64,000 nucleotides of DNA from Ensifer sp. BR816 (GTDB lineage Bacteria > Pseudomonadota > Alphaproteobacteria > Rhizobiales > Rhizobiaceae), in assembly GCF_000378985.1 (NCBI RefSeq), contig NZ_KB905370.1:1159330-1223329 (forward strand), given 5' to 3'. The notes beneath the pieces are model-generated. The model was not told the DNA's origin. It was given only the letters and a program-made list of their open reading frames with translations, and did no database searches. The position numbers were made by a program, and so were the translations under genes. Positions 16,560 through 25,054 of this stretch are shown one piece after another (position 1 is the stretch's first letter; the number at the start of each line of letters is the position of its first letter).

Positions 16560-16820
16560 ATGACGATCGCGGACCCATTTGATGCCATTGCGGATCCGAA
16601 CCGGCGATATTTGCTGGAGGAGCTGCGGCGTGCCCCGAAGACTGTCAATGAACTCGCCGAAGGGCTGCCGATCAGCCGCCCGGCCGTCTCGCAGCATTTG
16701 AAGGCACTGCTCGACTGCAATCTCGTCTCGGTGTCGACGAGCGGCACCCGGCGTATCTACGCGATCCACAGACCCGGCTTCGACGGCCTCAACCTATGGC
16801 TCGACCAGTTCTGGTCCTGA
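16560..16820 (+). CDS. Small ArsR-family transcriptional regulator
   Basis: An 86-residue winged-helix protein from ATG at 16560 (MTIADPFDAIADPNRRYLL). It contains the ArsR core: VNELAEGLPISRPAVSQHLKALLD (recognition helix SRPAVSQHLKAL) and a wing VSVSTSGTRRIYAI. No metal-binding cysteine pair is present, so the ligand, if any, is not a classic thiolate metal. An upstream in-frame start at 16479 lacks conserved sequence. It may regulate itself or the preceding TSUP exporter. Confidence 0.85.
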   Translation: MTIADPFDAIADPNRRYLLEELRRAPKTVNELAEGLPISRPAVSQHLKALLDCNLVSVSTSGTRRIYAIHRPGFDGLNLWLDQFWS

Positions 16821-16995
16821 GAGCTTGATGGGGAGACGGGATGCCCCGGACAACGAACGCCGTCCGGAGAAGCGGACCGGGCCGTAAGCCCGGTCGAGCG
16901 ATCCGTTACGTTTTGGGATTGTTTTGACCTTCTGTTGCGTCGTTTCGCCTCCAACGAAACGGCGCCTCCCGAAAACGCGGGAATACCGTTCACAA

Positions 16996-17169
16996 TCAGT
17001 GTGTCGAGGAACGGAGTCTTTCGATTTCGTCCTTGATGCGCAGCTTCCGCCGCTTGAGTTCGCTGATCAATTCGTCCTCGCAGGAGGGAGAAAGGAGCGC
17101 TTCATGCAGTTCCTCTTCGAGGGCGCCATGTTTTTTCTCAAGCGTTGCAAGATGAGCCTCAATGGTCAT
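16996..17169 (-). CDS. YdcH family protein (DUF465)
   Basis: A 57-residue protein from ATG at 17169 (MTIEAHLATLEKKHGALEEEL). It is almost entirely helical with heptad-like leucines and a C-terminal KRRKLRIKDEIERL signature that defines the DUF465/YdcH family. It is cytoplasmic, of unknown function, and likely dimerises as an antiparallel coiled coil. The GC-rich palindromic stretch between it and the ArsR gene (about 16840-16910) holds no gene. Confidence 0.85.
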   Translation of the reverse strand: MTIEAHLATLEKKHGALEEELHEALLSPSCEDELISELKRRKLRIKDEIERLRSSTH

Positions 17170-17380
17170 TGGCAGTCCCTTCCTTTTGCTTGCATCCGGC
17201 ACGCAAATGCCGGATGTTCCATGGTTGTAACCTTACCAGTGTGCCACGCCATTTTTCATTTGTCGAAGGCGAAATGATGACGCCGGATAACTTCCCGTCA
17301 CCACCCAAGATGTGATAGAGCGGCGCAGGAAATTCCGGATCGCGGCGCAGACGCGGCCGGGCTTATGGGGATCGTTTTGC

Positions 17381-17584
17381 ATGCCGGACCAGGACCAGGC
17401 CGAACTCAGACTGACCATAGCGCGCCTGAGGCAGGAACATGAAGACTACGACGTTGCCATCAATGCCATGATCGAGACCGGCTGCGACGCCCTGCGCATC
17501 CAGCGCATGAAAAAGAAGAAGCTGGCCATCAAGGACAAGATCAGCAAGATCGAAGACCAGATCATTCCCGACATCATCGCCTGA
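17381..17584 (+). CDS. YdcH family protein (DUF465), second copy
   Basis: A 67-residue protein from ATG at 17381 ([27 protein letters not shown]). It has the DUF465 signature [23 protein letters not shown] at its C-terminus. It is divergent from the first copy across about 210 bases and lies 16 bases before purE, so it may be cotranscribed with the purine genes. A longer reading from 17312 has a non-conserved arginine-rich start. The two copies share the family pattern but little identity. Confidence 0.85.
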   Translation: MPDQDQAELRLTIARLRQEHEDYDVAINAMIETGCDALRIQRMKKKKLAIKDKISKIEDQIIPDIIA

Positions 17585-17600
17585 ACGGATCCTGACAGAC

Positions 17601-18097
<497 letters not shown>

Positions 18098-18101
<4 letters not shown>

Positions 18102-19147
18102 AGACCATTGGAATCATCGGCGGCGGCCAGCTCGGCCGCATGCTCGCCATGGCGGCTGCCCGGCTGAATTTCCGCACCGTCATTCTCGAGCCGCAGCCGG
18201 ACTGCCCCGCCGCCCAGGTGGCGAACGCCCAGATCGTCGCGGCCTACGACGACCCGCAAGGGCTCGACGAGCTCGCCGGGGCGGCCGACCTGATCACCTA
18301 CGAGTTCGAGAACGTCCCCGTGGCCGCAGCCGAGCGGCTGGCCGCATCGCGGCCGGTCTTCCCGCCGCCGAAGGCGCTGGAGGTGGCACAGGACCGGGTG
18401 GTCGAAAAGCGCTTCATCAATGGTTGCGGCATCGTCACGGCCCGCTTCCACGCCGTCGACAGCCAGGCGGACCTCGAAGCAGCGCTTGCCGATTTCGACG
18501 GCACCGGCGTCTTGAAGACCCGCCGCCTCGGCTATGACGGCAAGGGCCAGCGCGTGTTCCGCTCCGCCGGCGACGATCCCTCCGGCGCCTTCGCCGCCCT
18601 TGGAGGGGTGCCGCTCGTCCTTGAGAGTTTCGTCCCCTTCGAGCGCGAAATCTCGATCATCGCCGCGCGCGGTCCCGACGGCGCCACCGCCTGTTTCGAT
18701 CCGGCCGAAAACGTGCATCGGCACGGCATTCTCCACACCTCGACCGTGCCCGCATCGGTCACCGCCTCGACTGCCGAGGCCGCCCGCAAGGCCGCGACCG
18801 CCATTCTCGAGGCGCTCGGCTATGTCGGCGTCATCGGCGTCGAATTTTTCGTGCTTGCCGACGGCAGCGTCGTCGCCAACGAGATTGCCCCGCGCGTCCA
18901 CAATTCCGGCCACTGGACGGAAGCCGCCTGCGTCGTGTCGCAGTTCGAGCAGCATATCCGTGCGATTGCCGGCCTGCCGCTCGGCGACGCTTCGCGTCAC
19001 TCGGACTGCGTGATGCAGAACCTCATCGGCGACGAGATCGCCGAATTGCCGGACCTACTCGCCGAGCCGAACGTGCTGGTTCACCTCTACGGCAAGGCCG
19101 AAGCGCGCGCCGGCCGCAAGATGGGTCATTTCACCCGCCTTCTCTGA
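18098..19147 (+). CDS. purK: N5-carboxyaminoimidazole ribonucleotide synthase (ATP-grasp)
   Basis: A 349-residue PurK. It has an N-terminal dinucleotide-like motif [17 protein letters not shown], an ATP-grasp core with [12 protein letters not shown] and [25 protein letters not shown], and a C-terminal [16 protein letters not shown] segment. It carboxylates AIR using bicarbonate and ATP to feed PurE. It is coupled to purE by a four-base overlap and is the last gene of the unit. Confidence 0.97.
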
Positions 19148-19200
19148 GCCGTCTAAGCACAGGTTTGCGCGCACCGTGTCGAAATCCCGCAGCCCCGCGG

Positions 19201-19229
19201 TTGACAAGGATGGGGGCGACAAGGTATGT
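19201..19229 (+). promoter_or_regulatory. Candidate rpmJ promoter
   Basis: TTGACA at 19201-19206 and GTATGT at 19224-19229 with a 17-base spacer. The -35 is perfect and the -10 acceptable. Initiation near 19236 would give a leader of about 90 nt before rpmJ. Confidence 0.5.
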
Positions 19230-19242
19230 GCCTGCCTACTTG

Positions 19243-19268
19243 AAGAGCGCGCTGAATGGCGCGCTTTT
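19243..19268 (+). promoter_or_regulatory. Terminator-like hairpin in the rpmJ leader
   Basis: Stem AAGAGCGCGC (19243-19252) with GCGCGCTTTT (19259-19268), ten pairs including one G-U, loop of six, ending in T residues. It lies between the rpmJ promoter and its start codon, so it is either an attenuator of rpmJ or a terminator for purEK read-through. Confidence 0.45.
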
Positions 19269-19324
19269 GATTGTTGGAATTACCGGGCGAATTTTCATTC
19301 CCCGAAACCTGCGGATCAGGAAAA

Positions 19325-19450
19325 ATGAAGATCAAGAATTCGCTCAAGTCGCTGAAGACCCGTCACCGCGAAAACCGCCTGGTTCGCCGCAAGGGCCGCG
19401 TCTACATCATCAACAAGTCGAACCCGCGCTTCAAGGCACGCCAGGGCTGA
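19325..19450 (+). CDS. rpmJ: 50S ribosomal protein L36 (41 aa, cysteine-free)
   Basis: A 41-residue basic protein ([20 protein letters not shown]...) ending [12 protein letters not shown]. This is the L36 pattern of alphaproteobacteria, with no zinc-binding cysteines or histidine set. It is a monocistronic gene about 180 bases after purK, behind its own promoter and a hairpin leader. Larger frames across the same bases are shadows. Confidence 0.95.
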   Translation: MKIKNSLKSLKTRHRENRLVRRKGRVYIINKSNPRFKARQG

Positions 19451-19545
19451 TGCCCTCGGGCGGCCTGGCGCCGCCGGCCGAGTGTTGGTCGCTTCGGTGA
19501 TCCTCATTCACATTTGATTTTGATCTTGTTTCATGGCGGGCTACG

Positions 19546-20145
19546 ATGTCCGCCATGCGCTTTTTTCTGACCTTGATTCTGGCCCTCACCGTCCCGGCGA
19601 CTGCCGGACTGACGCAGACGGCCGACCCCGCACCCCAGCCGGAGACGGCAAGTCTCTCCACCCCCAAGCAACGTCTCGACGCCCTGTTTCTTGACCTGAA
19701 GAAGGAGCGCGACGAGAACAAGGCACGGGAACTTGCCGACCGCATTCGCCTCGAGTGGCAGGATTCCGGCAGCGCCACGGTAAACCTTCTGATGCAATCG
19801 GCCGACAAGGCGATTACCGACGAAAAGAAGCCGGTGGCGCTCGATATTCTCGATCAGGTCATCGCGCTTGCGCCCAACTACGTCGAAGGCTGGAATCGCC
19901 GCGCGACGCTGCACTTCCAGATGGGCAACTACCGGAAGTCAATGTCCGACATAAACCGCGTTCTTGCGATCGAACCCCGACATTTCGGCGCGATCGCCGG
20001 GATGGCCACCATGCTGGAGGCCGCCGGCAGGAACGAGTTGGCGTTGCGGGCATGGCAGCAATTCCTCGATCTCTATCCCTCCGACCGCAAGGCCCAGGAG
20101 CAGTTCGGAGAACTCGCCGAAAAGCTCGCCGGCAGCCGTACGTGA
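19546..20145 (+). CDS. Exported TPR protein
   Basis: A 199-residue protein with a signal peptide (MRFFLTLILALTVPATAGL, counted from the second Met) and a short linker. Two to three TPR-like helices pairs follow (LDILDQVIALAPNYVEGWNRRATLHFQMGNYRKS; INRVLAIEPRHFGAIAGMATML; LRAWQQFLDLYPSDRKA). It is probably periplasmic. Start may be 19546 or the ATG nine bases later. It is followed by an alpha/beta hydrolase 50 bases on, possibly cotranscribed. The partner is unknown. Confidence 0.87.
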   Translation: MSAMRFFLTLILALTVPATAGLTQTADPAPQPETASLSTPKQRLDALFLDLKKERDENKARELADRIRLEWQDSGSATVNLLMQSADKAITDEKKPVALDILDQVIALAPNYVEGWNRRATLHFQMGNYRKSMSDINRVLAIEPRHFGAIAGMATMLEAAGRNELALRAWQQFLDLYPSDRKAQEQFGELAEKLAGSRT

Positions 20146-20195
20146 CGGCGACGCCCGGTGCTCGACCGCAGCCGCTCCCGTGATATGACCGACGC

Positions 20196-21242
20196 ATGTT
20201 CCTGGCTCTTCTGATCCTCGCCGCCCTCATCCTTGCCGCATTCGCCCTCAGCCGGTGGCAGGCACACAGGATCGCAATGCGGTTCCCGAACAGCGGCGAG
20301 CTGGTCGATATCGGCGGTTTTCGGATGAACTGCGTCCATATCCGGCCGCGCGGGGCGGCGGACCTGCCGCCGGTCGTCTTCATTCATGGCGCCGGCGGCA
20401 ATCTTCTCGACCAATTGCACGCCTTCCTGCCGGCGCTCGACGGCCGTGCCGAAATGCTGTTTGTCGATCGGCCGGGTCACGGCTACTCCGAGCGCGGCGG
20501 CCCGGCCAATGCGCGCCCGGACGGCCAGGCCGACGCCATTGTCCGCCTGATGGAGAAGCGCGGCATCTCTCGGGCGGTCATCGTCGGCCACTCCTTCGGA
20601 GCGGCGATCGCCGCCAGCATCGCACTTCATCATCCGGAAAGAACCGCAGGCGTCGTCCTGCTCGCGCCGGCGACGCATCCCTGGCCGGGCGGCGTAGACT
20701 GGCATATCACCTTCGCGGCCATGCCGTTTGTCGGCTGGCTGTTCGCCAGCACGGCCGTCATTCCGATCGGGCTGAGGCGTATCGACCGGGTGACGCAAGC
20801 AATATTCTCTCCCAATCCGCGCCCGAAGGACTACATCGCCAATACGGCGCCGCACCTCGTTCTGAGGCCAGCCACCTTTCTCAACAATGCCGTCGACGTC
20901 GCCAATCTGCACGCTTATGTCACGCAGATGTCGCCGCGCTACGCGGAGATCTCCGCGCCGACCGTCATCATAACCGGCGACCGGGACGGCATCGTTTTGG
21001 CCGATATCCATTCCCGCGGCCTGGCGAGCTCCATCAAGGGATCAGAGCTGCTGTGGATCAGCAATCTGGGGCACAAGCCGGATTATGTCGTGACCGATCT
21101 CGTCGTCGCTGCCATCGAGAAGATCGCCGGAAAGCCGCACGACCTCCAGCAATTCGCAAGGCGGGCCGAAGCCCGCCTGACGATCAACGAGCCGATCGAG
21201 GAACTCGCTTATACGCCGGTGAGTCCGTCCGAGCCGATATAG
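20196..21242 (+). CDS. Membrane-anchored alpha/beta hydrolase
   Basis: A 348-residue protein with an N-terminal hydrophobic anchor (LALLILAALILAAFALS) and an alpha/beta-hydrolase fold. The oxyanion motif is HGAGGN, the nucleophile elbow GHSFG, the acid lies near TGDRDGIV and the catalytic His in NLGHKPDY. The substrate is unknown; the family includes esterases, lipases and epoxide hydrolases. Its last 34 bases overlap the 3' end of pyk on the opposite strand. Confidence 0.87.
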   Translation: MFLALLILAALILAAFALSRWQAHRIAMRFPNSGELVDIGGFRMNCVHIRPRGAADLPPVVFIHGAGGNLLDQLHAFLPALDGRAEMLFVDRPGHGYSERGGPANARPDGQADAIVRLMEKRGISRAVIVGHSFGAAIAASIALHHPERTAGVVLLAPATHPWPGGVDWHITFAAMPFVGWLFASTAVIPIGLRRIDRVTQAIFSPNPRPKDYIANTAPHLVLRPATFLNNAVDVANLHAYVTQMSPRYAEISAPTVIITGDRDGIVLADIHSRGLASSIKGSELLWISNLGHKPDYVVTDLVVAAIEKIAGKPHDLQQFARRAEARLTINEPIEELAYTPVSPSEPI

Positions 21243-22651
21243 GCGATGCGCAGCATATTGGTGGCGCCGGGCGTTCCGAGCGGGACACCGGCGGAGATGA
21301 TGATACGGTCTCCGGGCTTGCCGAAGCCCTCGCTGACAGCGATGCGGCAGGCGCGATTGACCATGTCGTCGAGGTCGGTCGCATCCTCCGTGACGACGCA
21401 ATGCAGGCCCCACACGACCGAGAGACGGCGGGCCGTCTGGACGATCGGCGAAAGGGCGATGACCGGCACCTGCGGGCGCTCGCGGGCCGCGCGCAGGCCG
21501 GTCGCGCCGGAGGAGGTGTAGGTGACGATCGCCGCGAGATTGAGCGTCTCGGCGATCTGATGGGCCGCGAGCGAGATGGCGTCGGCACCGGTTGCCTCCG
21601 GCGGCGTGCGCTGGGCATAGATGATGCCCGAATAATGCGGGTCGCGTTCGACATTGCTGGCGATCGAGGCCATCGTTGCGATTGCTTCGACCGGATATTC
21701 GCCGGAGGCGGACTCGGCCGAGAGCATGACCGCATCGGCGCCTTCGAACACGGCTGTGGCGACGTCCGAGACCTCGGCGCGCGTCGGCACCGGCGAAGAG
21801 ATCATCGATTCCAGCATCTGGGTCGCAACGACGACGGGCTTGCCGGCACGCCGACAGGCCCGCGTCAGCTGCTTCTGCAGGCCGGGGACGGACTCGAGCG
21901 GCATTTCCACACCGAGATCGCCGCGCGCCACCATCAGCGCGTCCGAAAGCTCGATGATCTCGTCGATGCGCTCGATCGCCTGCGGCTTTTCGATCTTCGA
22001 CATCAACCCGACGCGACCGCGAGCGATCTTGCGCACCTCGGCAAGGTCCTCCGGGCGCTGGATGAAGGAAAGCGCCACCCAGTCGACCTGGCCGGTCGCC
22101 AGCACGGCGTCGAGGTCGGCCCGGTCCTTGTCGGTCAGCGCGCCGACGCCGAGCAGCGTATCGGGCAGGCTGACGCCCTTGCGGTCCGAGATTCTGGTGC
22201 CGGAAACGACGGTGGTGACGATGCTCTTGCCGTCGGTCTTTTCGGCCCTGAGATGCAGCTTGCCATCATCGATCAGCAGGCGATGACCAGGCTTCACCGC
22301 CTCGAGAATTTCCGGGTGCGGAAGATAGACGCGCGTGCTGTCGCCAGGCACATCCCTGTTGTCGAGCGTGAACGTCTGACCGGTCTTGAGGTCGACCTTG
22401 CCTTCGGCAAACTTGCCGACGCGCAGCTTCGGGCCCTGCAGGTCGGCAAGGATGCCGATCGGCCGGCCGCAGCGCGCTTCGACATTGCGAATCCGCTCGA
22501 TCAGAGTGCGCATGACCTCATGGCTCGCATGGCTCATATTGATGCGGAACAGATCGGCCCCCACCTCGTGCAGCTTCTGGATCATCTGCTCCTCGGACGA
22601 TGCCGGCCCGAGCGTGGCGAGGATTTTGACTTTTCTGTTCCGTCTCATCAA
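21209..22651 (-). CDS. pyk: Pyruvate kinase
   Basis: A 480-residue glycolytic enzyme converting PEP and ADP to pyruvate and ATP. It starts (M)MRRNRKVKILATLGPASS and carries FRINMSHASHE, the catalytic-lysine region GLMSKIEKPQAIE, the Mg/PEP site ARGDLGVEMPLE and the C-terminal TSSGATGLRAARERP. It could start at either of two adjacent ATGs (22651 or 22648). It overlaps the DUF1036 gene by four bases upstream, and its tail overlaps the alpha/beta hydrolase by 34 bases. Confidence 0.97.
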   Translation of the reverse strand: MMRRNRKVKILATLGPASSEEQMIQKLHEVGADLFRINMSHASHEVMRTLIERIRNVEARCGRPIGILADLQGPKLRVGKFAEGKVDLKTGQTFTLDNRDVPGDSTRVYLPHPEILEAVKPGHRLLIDDGKLHLRAEKTDGKSIVTTVVSGTRISDRKGVSLPDTLLGVGALTDKDRADLDAVLATGQVDWVALSFIQRPEDLAEVRKIARGRVGLMSKIEKPQAIERIDEIIELSDALMVARGDLGVEMPLESVPGLQKQLTRACRRAGKPVVVATQMLESMISSPVPTRAEVSDVATAVFEGADAVMLSAESASGEYPVEAIATMASIASNVERDPHYSGIIYAQRTPPEATGADAISLAAHQIAETLNLAAIVTYTSSGATGLRAARERPQVPVIALSPIVQTARRLSVVWGLHCVVTEDATDLDDMVNRACRIAVSEGFGKPGDRIIISAGVPLGTPGATNMLRIAYIGSDGLTGV

Positions 22652-23193
22652 TTCTGGCTTTCCTGCGTGCCGGGCGTATCGGAAAGCTGAACCATCCAGC
22701 TCCCCTGCCGCCCCGTGTCATATTCCTTGAATCCCATGCGCTGGAAGCCGCGCGCAAAGCAGTCCTGCACGCCGACGATCTTGAACTCGTTCTCGGCGAC
22801 GCACATGTTGATGTCGCCGACCCAGCGACCGCCCTTGGCCGCGTCTTCCGCGTAGAGATAGTAGTAGCGGGATTCGAGTTCGCCCTCGATCAGCGTCGCG
22901 CAGGTCGTTGCCGGCACCTGCCACCAGCCCTCCGTGACCCAGCCGTCCTTGGCGCGATAGCCGATCGCCACGCCGACCAGTTGCTGCGTCCCATTGCAGA
23001 CGCGAAAGTCGGCCCGGGCCTCGCCCGAAAACAGAAATACTCCGGAAATCACCAAGGAATACAGGAGGCTAGCTCCTAACGTCGTCGACCCCGGCTTCGC
23101 TTTGGAAAAAGGATATCTAGACACGGCTTCCTGCGGAACTCCGTTTTTGAGATTGCGTGGCACTTTCTTGCGACGGCCAGCCCGGAAAGTCAA
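22648..23193 (-). CDS. DUF1036 exported protein
   Basis: A frame of up to 181 residues. The first about 60 are basic then hydrophobic (LLYSLVISGVFLFSG, cleavage near EARADF). The mature part is the DUF1036 domain (FRVCNGTQQLVGVAIGYRAKDGWVTEGWW, YYLYAEDAAKGGRW, CVAENEFKIVG). It is thought to be periplasmic; no activity is known. The start is uncertain: GTG at 23124, preceded by AGGA, would give a shorter normal signal peptide and is at least as likely as 23193. Its stop overlaps the pyk start (ATGA), suggesting cotranscription. Confidence 0.8.
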   Translation of the reverse strand: MTFRAGRRKKVPRNLKNGVPQEAVSRYPFSKAKPGSTTLGASLLYSLVISGVFLFSGEARADFRVCNGTQQLVGVAIGYRAKDGWVTEGWWQVPATTCATLIEGELESRYYYLYAEDAAKGGRWVGDINMCVAENEFKIVGVQDCFARGFQRMGFKEYDTGRQGSWMVQLSDTPGTQESQN

Positions 23194-23319
23194 CGCAACT
23201 CTAATCGATTATATTTGCCATTCCTGTGACAGAAGAGGCTGAACTCACGCCTTTTTATTGCGGGGCGCAATTTTGCATGCGATCAGGTGCGGAACGTTGG
23301 AGAGCGACACAGGATCGGA

Positions 23320-24114
23320 ATGCGGCACTACTCCCCCTATGAGATCATCGACGGCAAACCGGAAAACGGCCTCGTCCTTCTTGCCGACCACGCCATGAAC
23401 CGCCTCCCTCCGGAATATGGGCGGCTCGGTCTCGCCGATAGCGCCTTCGAACGCCACATCGCCTACGACATCGGCATCGAACCCTTGGTGCGGCAACTGT
23501 CGGCGGCACTGGACGCGCCCGCGGTCCTCGGTTGCTTCTCGCGCCTGCTGATCGATCCCAACCGCGGCGAGGACGACCCGACGCTGATCATGAAGATCTC
23601 GGACGGCGCGGTCATTCCGGGCAACCACCCGATCACCGACGAGGAATGGCAGAACCGCCTGAACCGCTTCCATCGTCCCTACCACCAAGCGGTCTCGCAA
23701 ACGATCGCCGAGACCGCTGCGGCGAGCGGAAAGGCGCCTCTGGTGATCTCGCTGCATTCCTTCACGCCTGCCTGGAAGGGCATCGCGCGACCCTGGCATG
23801 CGGCGGTGCTCTGGGATAACGACCCACGCGCCGTCTTTCCACTGATCGAAAGGCTCGAGAGGGCCGGCGACATCGTCGTCGGCAACAACGAGCCCTATGA
23901 CGGTGCGCTCAGGGGCGATACGATGTACCGCCATTGCATGGCGCCGGGCATCGCCCACGCGTTGATCGAGGTGAGACAGGACCTGATTTCCGATACGGCG
24001 GGCGTTACCGCCTGGGCCGGGCGGCTGGCGCCGATCCTCGCGGAGCTGAACGACATGCCGGCGCTTCACGCCTATCAGCGCTATCCTTCGCGCACCGGCG
24101 CCTATGATGGCTGA
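23320..24114 (+). CDS. N-formylglutamate amidohydrolase family protein
   Basis: A 264-residue protein from ATG at 23320 (MRHYSPYEIIDGKPENGLVLLADHA) with AGGA upstream; a GTG at 23287 is an alternative. It has the family's ADHAMNRLP, AYDIGIEPLVRQLS, LIDPNRGEDDPTL and SLHSFTPAWKG segments. The zinc amidohydrolase fold removes formate from N-formylglutamate at the end of one histidine-degradation route. No hut genes are adjacent, so the true substrate may be another N-acyl amino acid. It overlaps the upstream-extended DUF1244 frame by about ten bases, but not its preferred start. Confidence 0.87.
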   Translation: MRHYSPYEIIDGKPENGLVLLADHAMNRLPPEYGRLGLADSAFERHIAYDIGIEPLVRQLSAALDAPAVLGCFSRLLIDPNRGEDDPTLIMKISDGAVIPGNHPITDEEWQNRLNRFHRPYHQAVSQTIAETAAASGKAPLVISLHSFTPAWKGIARPWHAAVLWDNDPRAVFPLIERLERAGDIVVGNNEPYDGALRGDTMYRHCMAPGIAHALIEVRQDLISDTAGVTAWAGRLAPILAELNDMPALHAYQRYPSRTGAYDG

Positions 24115-24130
24115 CGAAGGGAGACTTACC

Positions 24131-24436
24131 ATGACCGAGCTCAGCAAGGAGCAGCGCATCGCGTTCGAGGCGGCCGCCTTCCGCCGGCTGGTCGAGCACC
24201 TTCGCGAGCGCGGCGACGTCCAGAACATCGATCTGATGAACCTCGCCGGCTTTTGTCGCAACTGCCTCTCGAACTGGTATCGGGAAGCGGCCGAAGCCTC
24301 GGGCATACCGATGACCAAGGATGAATCGCGCGAGATCGTCTACGGCATGCCCTATGACGAATGGCGGCAGCGTTACCAGAAGGACGCTTCCGCCGAACAG
24401 CAGGCGGCTTTCGAGCGCAACCGCCCGAAGGAATAA
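24131..24436 (+). CDS. DUF1244 family protein
   Basis: A 101-residue protein from ATG at 24131, eight bases after GGGAG. It has the DUF1244 signature RIAFEAAAFRRLVEHLRER, DLMNLAGFCRNCLSNWYREAA and EIVYGMPYDEWRQRYQ. The CRNC pair could bind metal. The family is widespread in proteobacteria without known activity. It lies 16 bases after the amidohydrolase and is probably cotranscribed. Confidence 0.88.
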   Translation: MTELSKEQRIAFEAAAFRRLVEHLRERGDVQNIDLMNLAGFCRNCLSNWYREAAEASGIPMTKDESREIVYGMPYDEWRQRYQKDASAEQQAAFERNRPKE

Positions 24437-24607
24437 CTGCGTCGGGGCAGGTTAGCGCCGCAGTATCCACATCAATCCACATGGTCGTCGCCCTCCGCGC
24501 CCGGCCTGGCTGAGGAATTGGTCCGCCTGTTGCGCAATCGCCCTTGACCTCGTCTGCTGTTCGCGGCAGGTCAGCACCGAGAAATACATTCCCCAAAGGA
24601 GAAGACC

Positions 24608-24874
24608 ATGTCCGATGCTCAAGGCTTCGCACGCGATCAGCTTCGCGCTTTCATCGAACGGATCGAGCGGCTGGAAGAGGAAAAGAAGACGATCGCGGAC
24701 GACATCAAGGATGTCTATGGTGAGGCGAAGTCCATGGGCTTCGACACGAAGATCCTGCGCAAGGTCATTTCGATCCGCAAGCAGGACGCCGACGAGCGCC
24801 TGGAGCAGGAAGCGATCCTCGACACCTATCTGCAGGCGCTCGGGATGGTCCCCGCCGCCGACGAAGCCGCCTAG
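24608..24874 (+). CDS. gapR: GapR-like nucleoid protein (DUF2312)
   Basis: An 88-residue helical protein ([48 protein letters not shown]). This is the DUF2312 family whose Caulobacter member GapR clamps overtwisted DNA ahead of replication forks. Basic residues in the helix-3 region and the acidic tail are as expected. It has a strong AAAGGAG ribosome site. A RIME-like repeat follows directly after the stop. Confidence 0.93.
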   Translation: MSDAQGFARDQLRAFIERIERLEEEKKTIADDIKDVYGEAKSMGFDTKILRKVISIRKQDADERLEQEAILDTYLQALGMVPAADEAA

Positions 24875-24875
24875 C

Positions 24876-24980
24876 GCATCGGCCCGAAAATCGGACCCGA
24901 TTTTCGGAAAGCTCGATGCGTAGATTCAAAGTGTTACAGCGACCTTTGCGCGTCTGAAAAGACGCGCGGCGCTGGAGGCC
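24876..24980. repeat. RIME-like two-palindrome intergenic element, copy 1
   Basis: Two palindromes in series. The first has outer arms GCATCG/CGATGC and inner arms CCGAAAATCGG/CCGATTTTCGG (24876-24919). The second is GCGCGTCT/AGACGCGC with loop GAAA (24948-24967), flanked by ACAGCG and CGCTG. The second half matches the element at 38985-39028 almost base for base, and part of it recurs at 36053-36092. The layout resembles the Rhizobium intergenic mosaic element. Confidence 0.8.
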
Positions 24981-24995
24981 CGATCAGGCCGAATG

Positions 24996-25029
24996 AAAAA
25001 GCCCGCCGGTCAGTTCAGACCTGGCGGGC
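24996..25029 (-). terminator. Terminator of the DUF882 gene (probably bidirectional)
   Basis: Arms 25001-25011 and 25018-25029 (GCCCGCC/GGCGGGC plus GGTC/GACC with one bulge). On the minus strand five U residues follow (plus-strand A 24996-25000); on the plus strand a short T run follows too. Confidence 0.8.
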
Positions 25030-25054
25030 TTTCTTCATATCCGGAGGAAGGAAC

